Made by a program: the position numbers and the translations under genes. Shown here one piece after another: positions 45,138 through 53,490 of a stretch of DNA of 64,000 nucleotides. The notes beneath the pieces are model-generated. The model had not been told where the DNA came from. It ran no database searches and saw only the letters and a program-made list of their open reading frames with translations. Origin of the DNA: Bradyrhizobium sp. CB3481 (GTDB lineage: Bacteria > Pseudomonadota > Alphaproteobacteria > Rhizobiales > Xanthobacteraceae); assembly GCF_029714305.1 (NCBI RefSeq), contig NZ_CP121647.1, positions 6,034,501 through 6,098,500 of the forward strand, read 5' to 3'. Position 1 is the stretch's first letter. Each line of letters opens with the position of its first letter.

Positions 45138-46469
45138 TTACCCTTTCGGCCGCTTGTCGTAAACCCGTTTGGCCTTGCCGAGCGAACGTTCCAGCGTGTT
45201 CGGCGCGACCGCCTTGATGCGGGCGGTGATGCCGATGGTGTTCTTGATGAAGACCGCGACTTTTTCGGCGTGCGGCTCCAGGCCGCTGCCGTCCCAGCTT
45301 TCCGGGCGGGCTTCGGCAAGCACCGTCATCTCGTCCATGCGCCCTTCCCGCGTCAGCTCGATGATGAAATGGCCGCCGCACCAGTCGGTCTTAAGCAGCG
45401 CCTCCTCGATCTGGGTCGGGAAGACGTTGACGCCGCGCAGGATGATCATGTCGTCGGAACGCCCGGTCACCTTTTCCATCCGCCGCATGCCCGGCCGCGC
45501 CGTGCCCGGCAATAGCCGCGTCAGGTCGCGGGTGCGGTAGCGGATGATCGGAAAGCCCTGTTTGGTCAGCGAGGTGAACACCAGTTCGCCCTTCTCGCCG
45601 TCACCCAGCACCGCGCCCGTATCAGGATCGATCACTTCCGGATAGAAATGATCTTCCCAGATATGCAGGCCGTCCTTGGTCTCCAGGCATTCCTGCGCCA
45701 CGCCGGGGCCGATCACTTCCGACAGGCCGTAGATGTCGGTGGCGTCCATGTCAAACGCCTGCTCGATCTCGGCGCGCATGGCGTTGGTCCAGGGCTCGGC
45801 GCCGAAGATGCCGAATTTCAGCGAGGATTTTGTGGGATCGAGGCCTTGCCGTTTGAACTCGTCGAGAATGGCCAGCATGTAGCTCGGCGTCACCGTGATG
45901 ATGTCGGGCCTGAAATCGTTGATCAGTTGCACCTGCCGCTCGGTCATGCCGCCGGAAACCGGCACCACCGTACAGCCGAGTTTTTCGGCGCCGTAATGCA
46001 CGCCGAGCCCGCCGGTGAACAGGCCGTAGCCATAGGCATTGTGAATGATCATGCCGGTGCGGCCGCCGGCGGCGCGGATCGAGCGCGCCATCACCTCCGA
46101 CCAGATGTCGATATCGCCCTGGGTATAGCCGACCACGATCGGCTTGCCTGTCGTGCCCGAGGAGGCATGAACGCGAACCAGTTTTTCGCGGGGGACCGCG
46201 AACATGTTGAAGGGATAATTGTCGCGAAGATCCGTCTTCGCCGTGAACGGGAATTTGGCGAGATCGGAAAGCTCCTTGAAATCGGACGGGTGCACACCGG
46301 CCGCATCGAACGCCTTCCTGTAATGCGCGACATTGTCATAGGCGTGTTTGAGCGACCAGGCGAGGCGCCGGGTCTGCAGCGCCATGATCTCGTCCCGTGA
46401 GGCGCGCTCGGCTTCATCGAGTTCGGGATGGTAGCCGCTTCCGCTGGACTTCAATTTTGCCATGGCCAT
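45138..46469 (-). CDS. paaK: Phenylacetate-CoA ligase
   Basis: A 443-residue adenylate-forming enzyme. The phosphate loop is VHASSGTTGKPIVVGYT, followed by NAYGYGLFTGGLGVHYGAE, DIYGLSEVIGPGVAQEC and the hinge RSDDMIILRGVNVFPTQIEE, all typical of PaaK. It activates phenylacetate with ATP and CoA in the cytoplasm, the entry step of the pathway. GGGGAA lies before ATG 46469 (MAMAKLKSSGSG). It is 17 bases downstream of paaI. Confidence 0.96.
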   Translation of the reverse strand: MAMAKLKSSGSGYHPELDEAERASRDEIMALQTRRLAWSLKHAYDNVAHYRKAFDAAGVHPSDFKELSDLAKFPFTAKTDLRDNYPFNMFAVPREKLVRVHASSGTTGKPIVVGYTQGDIDIWSEVMARSIRAAGGRTGMIIHNAYGYGLFTGGLGVHYGAEKLGCTVVPVSGGMTERQVQLINDFRPDIITVTPSYMLAILDEFKRQGLDPTKSSLKFGIFGAEPWTNAMRAEIEQAFDMDATDIYGLSEVIGPGVAQECLETKDGLHIWEDHFYPEVIDPDTGAVLGDGEKGELVFTSLTKQGFPIIRYRTRDLTRLLPGTARPGMRRMEKVTGRSDDMIILRGVNVFPTQIEEALLKTDWCGGHFIIELTREGRMDEMTVLAEARPESWDGSGLEPHAEKVAVFIKNTIGITARIKAVAPNTLERSLGKAKRVYDKRPKG

Positions 46470-46486
46470 GACGTTTCCCCTTCTCG

Positions 46487-46945
46487 CTATTCTTGTATGG
46501 CTGCGCTGTCCGTCGCCGGCAGCCAGGTGCCGGCGATGGTGCGCGAATGCCCGCGGAATTCGGCGATCACGGCATCGCCTGATGTGACGCGCACGTCGTA
46601 GATGCCAGACCGGCCGTTGCGTGAGATTTCGCGCGCGGTTGCGACCAGGACGTCGCCGAGCTTGCCCGGCCGGATGAAGGCGATGTCGCATTGCGCGGCG
46701 ACCGCGCGTTCATTGCGGGAGTTGCAGGCAAAGGCGAAGGTCGAATCGGCGAGCAGGAAGATGAAGCCGCCATGGGCGATGCGCTGGCCGTTGACCATGT
46801 GCGGCGCGACCGTCATCGTCAGCGTCGCCTGCCCCGGCTTGACCTCGACAATCGTCATGCCGAGGCCCTTGCTGGCGTCGTCTTCCTTCCACATCGCATC
46901 CGCGCAAGCGCGGGCGATTTCATCCGGCGAAAGCGCGACGTTCAT
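46487..46945 (-). CDS. paaI: Phenylacetate-pathway acyl-CoA thioesterase
   Basis: A 152-residue hotdog thioesterase. The active-site segment NGQRIAHGGFIFLLADSTFAFACNS carries the conserved HGG and catalytic Asp of PaaI. PaaI removes CoA from dead-end phenylacetyl-CoA epoxide products, protecting the cell. It lies between paaE and paaK; the gap to paaE (225 bases) contains a family E repeat. Confidence 0.93.
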   Translation of the reverse strand: MNVALSPDEIARACADAMWKEDDASKGLGMTIVEVKPGQATLTMTVAPHMVNGQRIAHGGFIFLLADSTFAFACNSRNERAVAAQCDIAFIRPGKLGDVLVATAREISRNGRSGIYDVRVTSGDAVIAEFRGHSRTIAGTWLPATDSAAIQE

Positions 46946-47081
46946 AGCGGGTAGCCCGCTCGGCGAGACGGTTCCACGACGTTTTCTCCCTTTTGCGTAC
47001 GGGCCTGTTTGGCCTCTTTACGTAGTGTGGGAACGAAGCACCTTGGGTGTCAACGATCCCTGTCTGTAGCCTCAACCACCT

Positions 47082-47160
47082 CCGTCATTCCGGGATGGTG
47101 CGCGTAAGCACCAGACCCGGAATCTCGAGATTCCGGGTTCGCTTCGCGCCCCGGAATGAC
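47082..47160. repeat. Palindromic intergenic repeat, family E
   Basis: CCGTCATTCCGGG ... CCCGGAATGAC with GGAATCTCGAGATTCC at the centre. It lies inside the paa operon between paaE and paaI; another copy is at 63104-63206. Confidence 0.88.
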
Positions 47161-47170
47161 TCCTTCTCAC

Positions 47171-48250
47171 TCACACATGGTCGTAATCCACCACGACCCT
47201 GTCCGAGCACGGCCGCGCCTGGCAGGTCAGGATGAAGCCCGCCTTCAGCTCCCACGGCTCGAGCGAATAATTGACTTCCATCTGCGCGTCGCCCTCGACC
47301 AGCTTGGCGCGGCAGGTCGAGCACATGCCGCCCTTGCAGGCGAACGGCAGGTCCATGCCGGCGCGCAGGGCGGCATCGAGAATCGCCTCACCCTCGGCGA
47401 CCGGCACCTCGCGCCGCTTGCCGTCGATGATCAGCGATGCCATCGCCTTGGGCGGTGCAGATGCTTCGACCACCTTCTTCGGCCGCGGCTTGCCGCCGAA
47501 CTCCGAAACGAAACGCTCGACGTGAATGCGATCCTCGGGGATACCGACCTCGCGGCAGGTCGCCTCGATGTCCTCGCTCATGCCCAAGGGGCCGCAGATG
47601 AAGACGTGATCGACGCTCGATGCCGGCACCAGCGAGCGCAGCAGCACCCGCACCTTTTCGCCATCGAGCCGGCCGTGCAGGATCGGAATGTCCTGCTCCT
47701 CGCCGGAGATGACATGGAACAGCGAAAGCCGCTGCATAAAACGGTCCTTCAGCTCCTCCAGCTCCTCGAGGAACAGCATGTTCGACGTCGAGCGATTGCC
47801 ATAGAACAGGAAGAAGCGGCTGTCCGGCTCGCGGGCCAGCACGCCCTTGATGATCGAGAGGATCGGCGTGATGCCGCTGCCGGCGGCAAAGCCGACATAG
47901 ACCCGCGCCTCGCCGGGCGCATGCGCAACGCCGAAGCGGCCGGTCGGCGTCATCACGTCGAGCTCGTCGCCGGCTTTCAGCTCCTCCGCCGCCCAGTTCG
48001 AGAACGCGCCGCCGTCCACTTTCTTCACGGCAATGCGCAGTTCGCCATCGTCAGGCCCGGAGCAGATCGAATAGGAACGCCGCACTTCCTCGCCGTCCAT
48101 GGTGGTGCGCAGCGTGAGATATTGCCCGGGGTTGAAGCTGTAGTCGCCTTCCAATTCCCTTGGGATCACGAAGGTCATCGATACGGCATCCGCAGCTTCG
48201 CGGCGGAGGTCGTTGACGGCCAAGCGGTGGAAACGTGGGGCGTGGGACAT
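47171..48250 (-). CDS. paaE: Phenylacetyl-CoA epoxidase reductase subunit
   Basis: A 359-residue electron-transfer subunit. An FAD-binding domain (RRSYSICSG), an NAD-binding domain (VYVGFAAGSGITPILSII, HVFICGPLGM) and a C-terminal plant-type [2Fe-2S] domain (CKGGMCSTCRAKL and a fourth Cys in FILTCQARP) occur in that order. PaaE passes electrons from NADPH to the di-iron PaaA. The start ATG 48250 has only a weak ribosome site. A family B repeat separates it from paaD. Confidence 0.96.
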   Translation of the reverse strand: MSHAPRFHRLAVNDLRREAADAVSMTFVIPRELEGDYSFNPGQYLTLRTTMDGEEVRRSYSICSGPDDGELRIAVKKVDGGAFSNWAAEELKAGDELDVMTPTGRFGVAHAPGEARVYVGFAAGSGITPILSIIKGVLAREPDSRFFLFYGNRSTSNMLFLEELEELKDRFMQRLSLFHVISGEEQDIPILHGRLDGEKVRVLLRSLVPASSVDHVFICGPLGMSEDIEATCREVGIPEDRIHVERFVSEFGGKPRPKKVVEASAPPKAMASLIIDGKRREVPVAEGEAILDAALRAGMDLPFACKGGMCSTCRAKLVEGDAQMEVNYSLEPWELKAGFILTCQARPCSDRVVVDYDHV

Positions 48251-48264
48251 CGCTGCTTACCCCG

Positions 48265-48380
48265 CCGTCATTGCGAGGGGCTCGCGACAAAATTGCAAAG
48301 CAATTTTGCGCTGAAGCGACGAAGCAATCCATCTCTCGTCACGCCGGACCATGGATGCTTCGCTTCGCTCGCAATGACGG
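48265..48380. repeat. Palindromic intergenic repeat, family B
   Basis: CCGTCATTGCGAGGGG ... CTCGCAATGACGG, with an extra GCAAAATTGC-type inner hairpin. It lies between paaD and paaE. Confidence 0.88.
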
Positions 48381-48394
48381 GCATAGTTGCGGCC

Positions 48395-48898
48395 TCAATG
48401 ACACTTGAAATAATCAAACGGTTCGCGGCAGGCCTTGCAGCGCCAGAGCGCCTTGCAGGACGTCGAGCCGAACTCGGACAGCAGCTCGGTATTTTTAGAA
48501 CCGCATTGCGGACAGGCCACCTGCTGCTCGCCGAACAGCGCGCGGCGCGATTGCGAGGCTAGCGGCGGCGCGATGCCGTAGGCGCGGAGCTTGTTGCGGC
48601 CGTCGTCGCTCATCCAGTCCGTGGTCCAGGCCGGCGACAGCACGGTGCGAACGACAGGCCGGGCGATGCCGGCGCGTTCCAGCGCCAGCTCGATCTCCAG
48701 TGCGATCATGTTCATGGCGGGGCAGCCGGAATAAGTCGGCGTGATCGCGACCTCGACGCGGCCGTCATGCACCTCGACCTCGCGCAGCACGCCGAGATCG
48801 GCGATCGTGAGCACAGGGATTTCGGGATCGACCACCTGTGATGCCGCCTCCCAGGCGCGCCGGCGCAGATCGGTATCGTTTGAAACGACCGTCACCAT
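48395..48898 (-). CDS. paaD: Phenylacetyl-CoA epoxidase subunit D (MIP18/SufT-like)
   Basis: The 167-residue protein has a DUF59/MIP18 domain (VVDPEIPVLTIADLGVLREV, ITPTYSGCPAMNMI) and a C-terminal zinc-ribbon-like region with CPQCGSKNTE, SCKALWRCKACREPF. PaaD is thought to assist maturation of the epoxidase. It overlaps the paaC 3' end by seven bases. Confidence 0.95.
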   Translation of the reverse strand: MVTVVSNDTDLRRRAWEAASQVVDPEIPVLTIADLGVLREVEVHDGRVEVAITPTYSGCPAMNMIALEIELALERAGIARPVVRTVLSPAWTTDWMSDDGRNKLRAYGIAPPLASQSRRALFGEQQVACPQCGSKNTELLSEFGSTSCKALWRCKACREPFDYFKCH

Positions 48899-49668
48899 GA
48901 CGCCCCCGGAAAGGTCCGCTGCATCGATTGCAGCTCAGAGAGGAGATGGCCGAGATGCTCGCTGTGCCGGCCGCTGCGGCCGCCCTGCTGCATCCAATCG
49001 TTCTTGGGCAGGGCGAGCGTCGCCTCGCTGACGACGCCAGTGATCGTCTTCAACCATGGCGCACGAAGCGGCGCCGGATCGATGGCGATGCCAGCATCGA
49101 TCAGGCCGCGCTCGCTGTCGTCGACCGAAAACATCTCGCCGGTGAAGGCCCAGAGTTCGTCGATGGCGGCTTGCGCGCGGCGATGGCTTTCCTCGGTGCC
49201 GTCGCCGAGGCGGATGATCCATTCCGAGGAATGCCGCAGATGGTAAGCGCTTTCCTTTTCCGATTTCGCCGCGATCGCCGCCAGCGTCGCGTCAGTGGAG
49301 CGCATCATCGCGCGCCAGTAGAGATCGGCGAAGGCCGCATAGAAGAACTGCCGTACCATGGTGCGCGCGAAATCACCGTTTGGCTGCTCCAGCAGAAGCA
49401 GGTTGCGGTACTGGCGGACGTCGCGCAAGTAAGCGAACTTGTCCTCGTCGTTGCCCCTGCCCTCGACCTTGGCCGCATAGGTATAGAGTTCGCGCGCCTG
49501 CCCCAGCAGGTCGAGCCCCATATTGGCGAGCGCCATGTCTTCTTCCAGCATCGGGGCGTGGCCACACCATTCCGACAGCCGGTGCCCCAGGATCAGCGCA
49601 TCGTCGGCGTGGCGCAGCGTGTAGAGCACCAGCGGCGTTTCGGAGACAGTGATGTTGGCTGCGGTCAT
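48892..49668 (-). CDS. paaC: Phenylacetyl-CoA epoxidase structural subunit C
   Basis: A 258-residue ferritin-like helical protein (LYTLRHADDALILGHRLSEWCGHAPMLEEDMALANMGLDLLGQAR start, then WIIRLGDGTEESHRR). PaaC pairs with PaaA but lacks its own di-iron catalysis in characterised systems. ATG 49668 gives MTAANITVSETPLVLY; the frame above it runs through a repeat. Confidence 0.95.
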   Translation of the reverse strand: MTAANITVSETPLVLYTLRHADDALILGHRLSEWCGHAPMLEEDMALANMGLDLLGQARELYTYAAKVEGRGNDEDKFAYLRDVRQYRNLLLLEQPNGDFARTMVRQFFYAAFADLYWRAMMRSTDATLAAIAAKSEKESAYHLRHSSEWIIRLGDGTEESHRRAQAAIDELWAFTGEMFSVDDSERGLIDAGIAIDPAPLRAPWLKTITGVVSEATLALPKNDWMQQGGRSGRHSEHLGHLLSELQSMQRTFPGASW

Positions 49669-49698
49669 GTTTGCTTCCACCTGCCTCTTCAAATTCGA

Positions 49699-49801
49699 CC
49701 TCATCCTGAGGAGCGCCGCAGGCGCGTCTCGAAGGATGGGCCGCGAGTCCCGTTGCCGCCATCCTTCGAGACGCTTGCTTCGCAAGCTCCTCAGGATGAG
49801 G
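49699..49801. repeat. Palindromic intergenic repeat, family A
   Basis: CCTCATCCTGAGGAGC ... GCTCCTCAGGATGAGG; a short extra half copy (CTCACCATGAGGAT) follows near 49829. It lies between paaB and paaC. Confidence 0.88.
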
Positions 49802-49849
49802 CCTGAATTCCCGGCTCAACGCCTCATGGCTCACCATGAGGATCGAAAC

Positions 49850-50137
49850 TCACATATGCCCGACTTCCTCAGGCACGTCGTAAAACGTCGGATGCCGGTA
49901 GATCTTGGATTCCGCCGGCTCGAACATCATGCCCTTGTCGGACGGATCGGATGCGGTGATCGCGCTCGATGGCACCACCCAGATCGAAAGCCCCTCGCCG
50001 CGGCGGGTATAGATGTCGCGCGCTGCCTGCAGCGCCAGCGTCGCATCGGTGGCGTGCAGCGAGCCGACATGCTTGTGCGCAAGCCCGTTGCGGCTGCGGA
50101 TGAAAACTTCCCAGAGCGGAATGTTCGGCGTTGCCAT
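49850..50137 (-). CDS. paaB: Phenylacetyl-CoA epoxidase subunit B
   Basis: The 95-residue protein matches PaaB in size and sequence: IPLWEVFIRSRNGLAHKHVGSLHA at the start and ALQAARDIYTRRGEGLSIWVVPS in the middle. PaaB bridges PaaAC heterodimers in the epoxidase. ATG 50137 is 10 bases after the paaA stop. Confidence 0.96.
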   Translation of the reverse strand: MATPNIPLWEVFIRSRNGLAHKHVGSLHATDATLALQAARDIYTRRGEGLSIWVVPSSAITASDPSDKGMMFEPAESKIYRHPTFYDVPEEVGHM

Positions 50138-50147
50138 CGTCGTCTCC

Positions 50148-51140
50148 CTACTCGGCGGCCTGCAAAGTGGCGCGCTGCCTGCGCTTTTCGGCATAGGCCA
50201 TCGCCGCTTCGCGCACCCAGGCGCCCTCTTCATGCGCCTTGCGCCGTGCCGCCATGCGGTCGCGATTGCAGGGGCCGTTGCCGGCCAGCACCTGCTTGAA
50301 TTCGTTCCAGTCGATCGCGCTGTATTCCCAATTGCCGTTTTCGTTCTGCTTCATGCCGGGATCGGGAATGGTCAGACCAAGGAACTGCGCCTGCGGCACG
50401 GTGGCGTCGACGAATTTCTGGCGCAGCTCGTCGTTGGAGAAGCGCTTGATCTTCCATTTGGTCGAGGTGTCGCTGTGCTGGCTGGCCTGGTCGGGCGGAC
50501 CGAACATCATCAGTACCGGCCACCACCAGCGGTTCAGCGCGTCCTGCGCCATCGCCTTCTGCTCTTCGGTGCCGCGGCACAGCATCAGCATGATCTCAAA
50601 ACCCTGGCGCTGATGGAACGACTCTTCCTTGCAGACGCGGATCATCCCGCGCGCATAGGGGCCATAGGAGCAGCGGCACAGCGGGATCTGGTTCATGATC
50701 GCCGCGCCGTCGACCAGCCAGCCGATCGTGCCGATGTCGGCCCAGGTCAGCGTCGGATAGTTGAAGATCGAGGAATATTTTGCCTTCCCCGCCAGCATCG
50801 CATCGACCAGTTCCTCGCGCGAGGAGCCGAGCGTCTCGGCGGCGGCGTAGAGATAGAGGCCGTGGCCGCACTCGTCCTGCACCTTCGCCAGCAGCGCGGC
50901 CTTGCGGCGCAGCGACGGCGCGCGCGTGATCCAGTTGCCTTCGGGAAGCATGCCGACGATTTCGGAATGGGCGTGCTGGGAAATCTGCCGCGTCAGCGTC
51001 TTGCGATAGGCCGCCGGCATCCAGTCATTCGGCTCGATCCGCTCTTCGGCATCGATGCGCGCCTGAAACTGCGCCGCACGTTCGGCGTCCTCAACGTGGC
51101 GGTCTTCGCCCTCGGACGAATTGAGCGCCTGCGTATACAT
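50148..51140 (-). CDS. paaA: Phenylacetyl-CoA epoxidase catalytic subunit A
   Basis: A 330-residue di-iron protein. Metal-ligand-rich helices are visible in [20 protein letters not shown] and [15 protein letters not shown], and the PaaA-specific tail [19 protein letters not shown] is present. It forms the 1,2-epoxide of phenylacetyl-CoA using O2. GGGAGG precedes ATG 51140. It is the first structural gene below paaX. Confidence 0.97.
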   Translation of the reverse strand: MYTQALNSSEGEDRHVEDAERAAQFQARIDAEERIEPNDWMPAAYRKTLTRQISQHAHSEIVGMLPEGNWITRAPSLRRKAALLAKVQDECGHGLYLYAAAETLGSSREELVDAMLAGKAKYSSIFNYPTLTWADIGTIGWLVDGAAIMNQIPLCRCSYGPYARGMIRVCKEESFHQRQGFEIMLMLCRGTEEQKAMAQDALNRWWWPVLMMFGPPDQASQHSDTSTKWKIKRFSNDELRQKFVDATVPQAQFLGLTIPDPGMKQNENGNWEYSAIDWNEFKQVLAGNGPCNRDRMAARRKAHEEGAWVREAAMAYAEKRRQRATLQAAE

Positions 51141-51215
51141 GGCGGACCTCCCGGTATTTGTTGGGAGGCAACATATAACATAATTTTAGATATGCAATAT
51201 AATTCTGTAACATAT
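51141..51215 (-). promoter_or_regulatory. AT-rich paaX-paaA spacer, likely paaA promoter/operator
   Basis: About 50 bases (51166-51215) are far richer in A/T than anything nearby. They contain two AACATAT units 39 bases apart and an ATAT-TGC-ATAT dyad. This is the natural place for a PaaX-controlled promoter, but no consensus site is proven. Confidence 0.55.
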
Positions 51216-52085
51216 TTACGGCCCATCGAAACGCCGGAACAGCTCGGCGCCGGGTTCCGGTAGCGGTCCGTTTTCGTTGGTCGCATGGCGGTCAAGCCAT
51301 CGTTCGGACGCTGGAAGCAGCGCGCGATAGATCTCACCGCACAGCTCGCGGGCCGCCCTGCCCGGCCACTCCGCCGGCAACAGTGAAGTCGGCAGCAAGG
51401 GATCGCGCAGCACCACCCGGCGGTAATGGTGGATCAGCAGCACGCGCGCGGTGAAGGCGTCGGCCTCCGTCAGCCGCTCGCCCTTGCCGATCCTCTCCCG
51501 CAGCGGCGCGAAGGTCTTCATGAACTTCTGATAGGCGTCCGCGGTGCGGTGAAGCGGCCAGCTTTCGCTGAGCAGCCGCCGGCCGCTGTCGTCTTCGGCC
51601 GAGACTTCGAGGCGGATCGCGCCTGAGGCCTCCGTTGGAATCGGAACGCCCGACGGCGCAACCCACACGCCCGGCAACGGACTGCCGAAGCCCGCATTCT
51701 TCAGCGCCTCGCGCGCGGCATCGCGGTCGCCGCCATTGCCAATCAACAAAAGCTCGAAGCGCCCGGTCCAGTCGGAAGCCGGCGGGCCGTAGATGTGTTT
51801 CGTCGCGATATCAAACGTTTGCCGCCCGCTCTGCACGAGCCGGTAGAAGCTGTTGCGGCCGATTCTATTGCGCTCGAACCAGCCGTCGGCGGTGAGCCGC
51901 GACATCGCGGTGCGCACCACGCTGGCGTCGATATCGAGTTGCTCGAAGAATTCGAGCAGCGTGCCGAGCCACACCGAGCCGCCGCGCGGCACGATCGCAT
52001 CGCCGAATACGGTGATGACAATAGAGCCGGTGCGCGAAGGTTCGCGCTTAAGCTGTTGAACGATACGGGCAAGCGGCGGCGACAT
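51216..52085 (-). CDS. paaX: Phenylacetate pathway repressor PaaX
   Basis: A 289-residue PaaX-family regulator. The N-terminal winged helix (SIVITVFGDAIVPRGGSVWLGTLLEFFEQLDI, SVVRTAMSRLTADGWFERNRIGR) is followed by the central and C-terminal PaaX domains (FMKTFAPLRERI, LIHHYRRVVLRDPLLPTSLLP). In E. coli PaaX represses paa genes until phenylacetyl-CoA binds. Here it stands directly upstream of paaA on the same strand. Confidence 0.95.
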   Translation of the reverse strand: MSPPLARIVQQLKREPSRTGSIVITVFGDAIVPRGGSVWLGTLLEFFEQLDIDASVVRTAMSRLTADGWFERNRIGRNSFYRLVQSGRQTFDIATKHIYGPPASDWTGRFELLLIGNGGDRDAAREALKNAGFGSPLPGVWVAPSGVPIPTEASGAIRLEVSAEDDSGRRLLSESWPLHRTADAYQKFMKTFAPLRERIGKGERLTEADAFTARVLLIHHYRRVVLRDPLLPTSLLPAEWPGRAARELCGEIYRALLPASERWLDRHATNENGPLPEPGAELFRRFDGP

Positions 52086-52140
52086 GCGTCAACGCATAGC
52101 GCGTTTTGCGGATTCCTGAAATCGGCGGTGGCCGCTGCTC

Positions 52141-52328
52141 CCTCTCCCCGTCCTTCACGGGGAGAGGGTTGGGGTGAGGGGCTGCCTCCGCAAATTCGAT
52201 AGACCTGAGTACGCCGAGAGAGCCCCTCACCCGGCGCTTCGCGATAGCTGAAGCTTCGCTTCAGCGTTCTTTGCTAAGAACGGCCGCCGAAGGCGGCCTA
52301 TGCTCTCCCCGCAAGAGCGGGGCGAGGT
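52141..52328. repeat. Tandem repeat unit 1, family F
   Basis: Begins CCTCTCCCCG with a CCCCGTCCTTCACGGGG hairpin, continues GGGTTGGGGTGAGGGG, and ends with CCCCGCAAGAGCGGGG. It carries about 55 extra bases (CTGAAGCTTCGCTTCAG and GCCGCCGAAGGCGGC hairpins) relative to unit 2. Confidence 0.88.
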
Positions 52329-52377
52329 TAGCAACCACCGGCGCATTTCTCAGCGATGTGGATACGGCGCCACTGCC

Positions 52378-52510
52378 CCTCTCCCCGTTCTTCACGGGGA
52401 GAGGGTTGGGGTGAGGGCTGCCTCGGCAAATTCGACAGCGCTGAGTACGCGGGCACAGCCCCTCACCCGGCGCTTCGCGCCGACCTCTCCCCGCAAGAGC
52501 GGGGCGAGGT
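52378..52510. repeat. Tandem repeat unit 2, family F
   Basis: Same order of blocks as unit 1, in the same orientation, without the middle insertion. With unit 1 it fills most of the 444-base gap between paaX and the hydrolase gene; no gene is visible in the gap. Confidence 0.88.
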
Positions 52511-52529
52511 TTAAGGCACCAGGCGCGCT

Positions 52530-53303
52530 CTAACGATGCGGGTTCGGATAGACCAGGCCGCGCCAGCCGCTGCGGTCGAACGGAGCCCACTCGCCCTCGG
52601 CCTGCGCGAGGCGATCGGCAACCGCATAAACGGCGGCAGGGTGATGGCCCATGCCGCAATGGCTGCTCTCGACCTCGATGCTCTCCGACATCGCCGAGGA
52701 CTTTTCCATGCAGCCCTGCCAAGCGCAGATGCCGTCGGTGCGGCTGAAGATCGCGGTGGTCGGCACCGGAGGGGGCGACGACAGCGCGCCGCCGAAGCGC
52801 GTGTCCTCCTCATCGGCGCGGCGGCCGCTTGCCAGCTCATAAACGCGCCAGGCATTGGTGGCCTTCGGGCCGGCCGCGAACGGGCTGCCGAGCGTGATCA
52901 CGCTGCGTACCCGCTCCGGCATCATCTTGGCGAGCTGCCGTGCATAGAGGCCGCCAAGGCTCCAGCCGACCAGCGAAACTTTGCGGCCATGCGTGTCGTT
53001 CAATTCCTGCACCAGATCGACCATCGCGTCCTGCACGCCATGGCGCAGGCCGAGATTGCGTCCCTGCCGCCAGCCGCTGACGGCGTAGCCGCGACCTCGC
53101 AGGAAGGCGCGGAGCGGACGGGTCGAGACGTCGGATGCGACGAGCCCCGGCAGCACCAGCACCGGATGGCCATCGCCGCGCGGCGCGAGGCTCAGAAGCG
53201 GCAACGCGCCGAGAAACGCACCCAATTCGGAAATGGCCCGGCCTTCCAGCAGCATCAGGGTTCTGGACGGCGGGGCAAGCGTCTGCGCAGCAACGGACAT
53301 CAT
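52530..53303 (-). CDS. Alpha/beta hydrolase family protein
   Basis: A 257-residue lipase-like hydrolase. It shows VLVLPGLVASDVST, the elbow SLVGWSLGGLYARQLA, AIFSRTDGICAW (probable Asp) and a closing SHCGMGHHP with the probable His. The natural substrate is unknown. GAGGAG lies just before two adjacent ATGs (53303 and 53300); either can start it. Upstream (53391-53405) is a TGCAACA dyad also found before the phasin gene, suggesting shared control with PHA metabolism. Confidence 0.87.
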   Translation of the reverse strand: MMSVAAQTLAPPSRTLMLLEGRAISELGAFLGALPLLSLAPRGDGHPVLVLPGLVASDVSTRPLRAFLRGRGYAVSGWRQGRNLGLRHGVQDAMVDLVQELNDTHGRKVSLVGWSLGGLYARQLAKMMPERVRSVITLGSPFAAGPKATNAWRVYELASGRRADEEDTRFGGALSSPPPVPTTAIFSRTDGICAWQGCMEKSSAMSESIEVESSHCGMGHHPAAVYAVADRLAQAEGEWAPFDRSGWRGLVYPNPHR

Positions 53304-53390
53304 GTCTCCTCTCGGACGCGGCTCCTTACGTCGCGGCAGCCGGCCACTGGTTCGGTTACGTAGACGCGACCTTTCAAGAATCGTTCGCAG

Positions 53391-53405
53391 TGCAACATTG
53401 TTCCA
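53391..53405. promoter_or_regulatory. Candidate operator, TGCAACA-type dyad
   Basis: TGCAACA-T-TGTTCCA (one mismatch) lies about 88 bases upstream of the hydrolase start. The ATGTTGCA half also occurs in the phasin upstream dyad at a similar distance. A separate perfect ACTTG-GAA-CAAGT dyad is at 53454-53466. Confidence 0.45.
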
Positions 53406-53490
53406 GTAAAAAGCTAAGGAACCGGTTTTGCGCTTGCAAGCCGGCCAGATCACACTTGGAACAAGTAAAGGCGTTGACGTGATTAATTAG

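Noticed and set aside
52141..52510. Possible CRISPR array
   Set aside because: Only two long, internally palindromic units, with no short regular repeats, spacers or cas genes.
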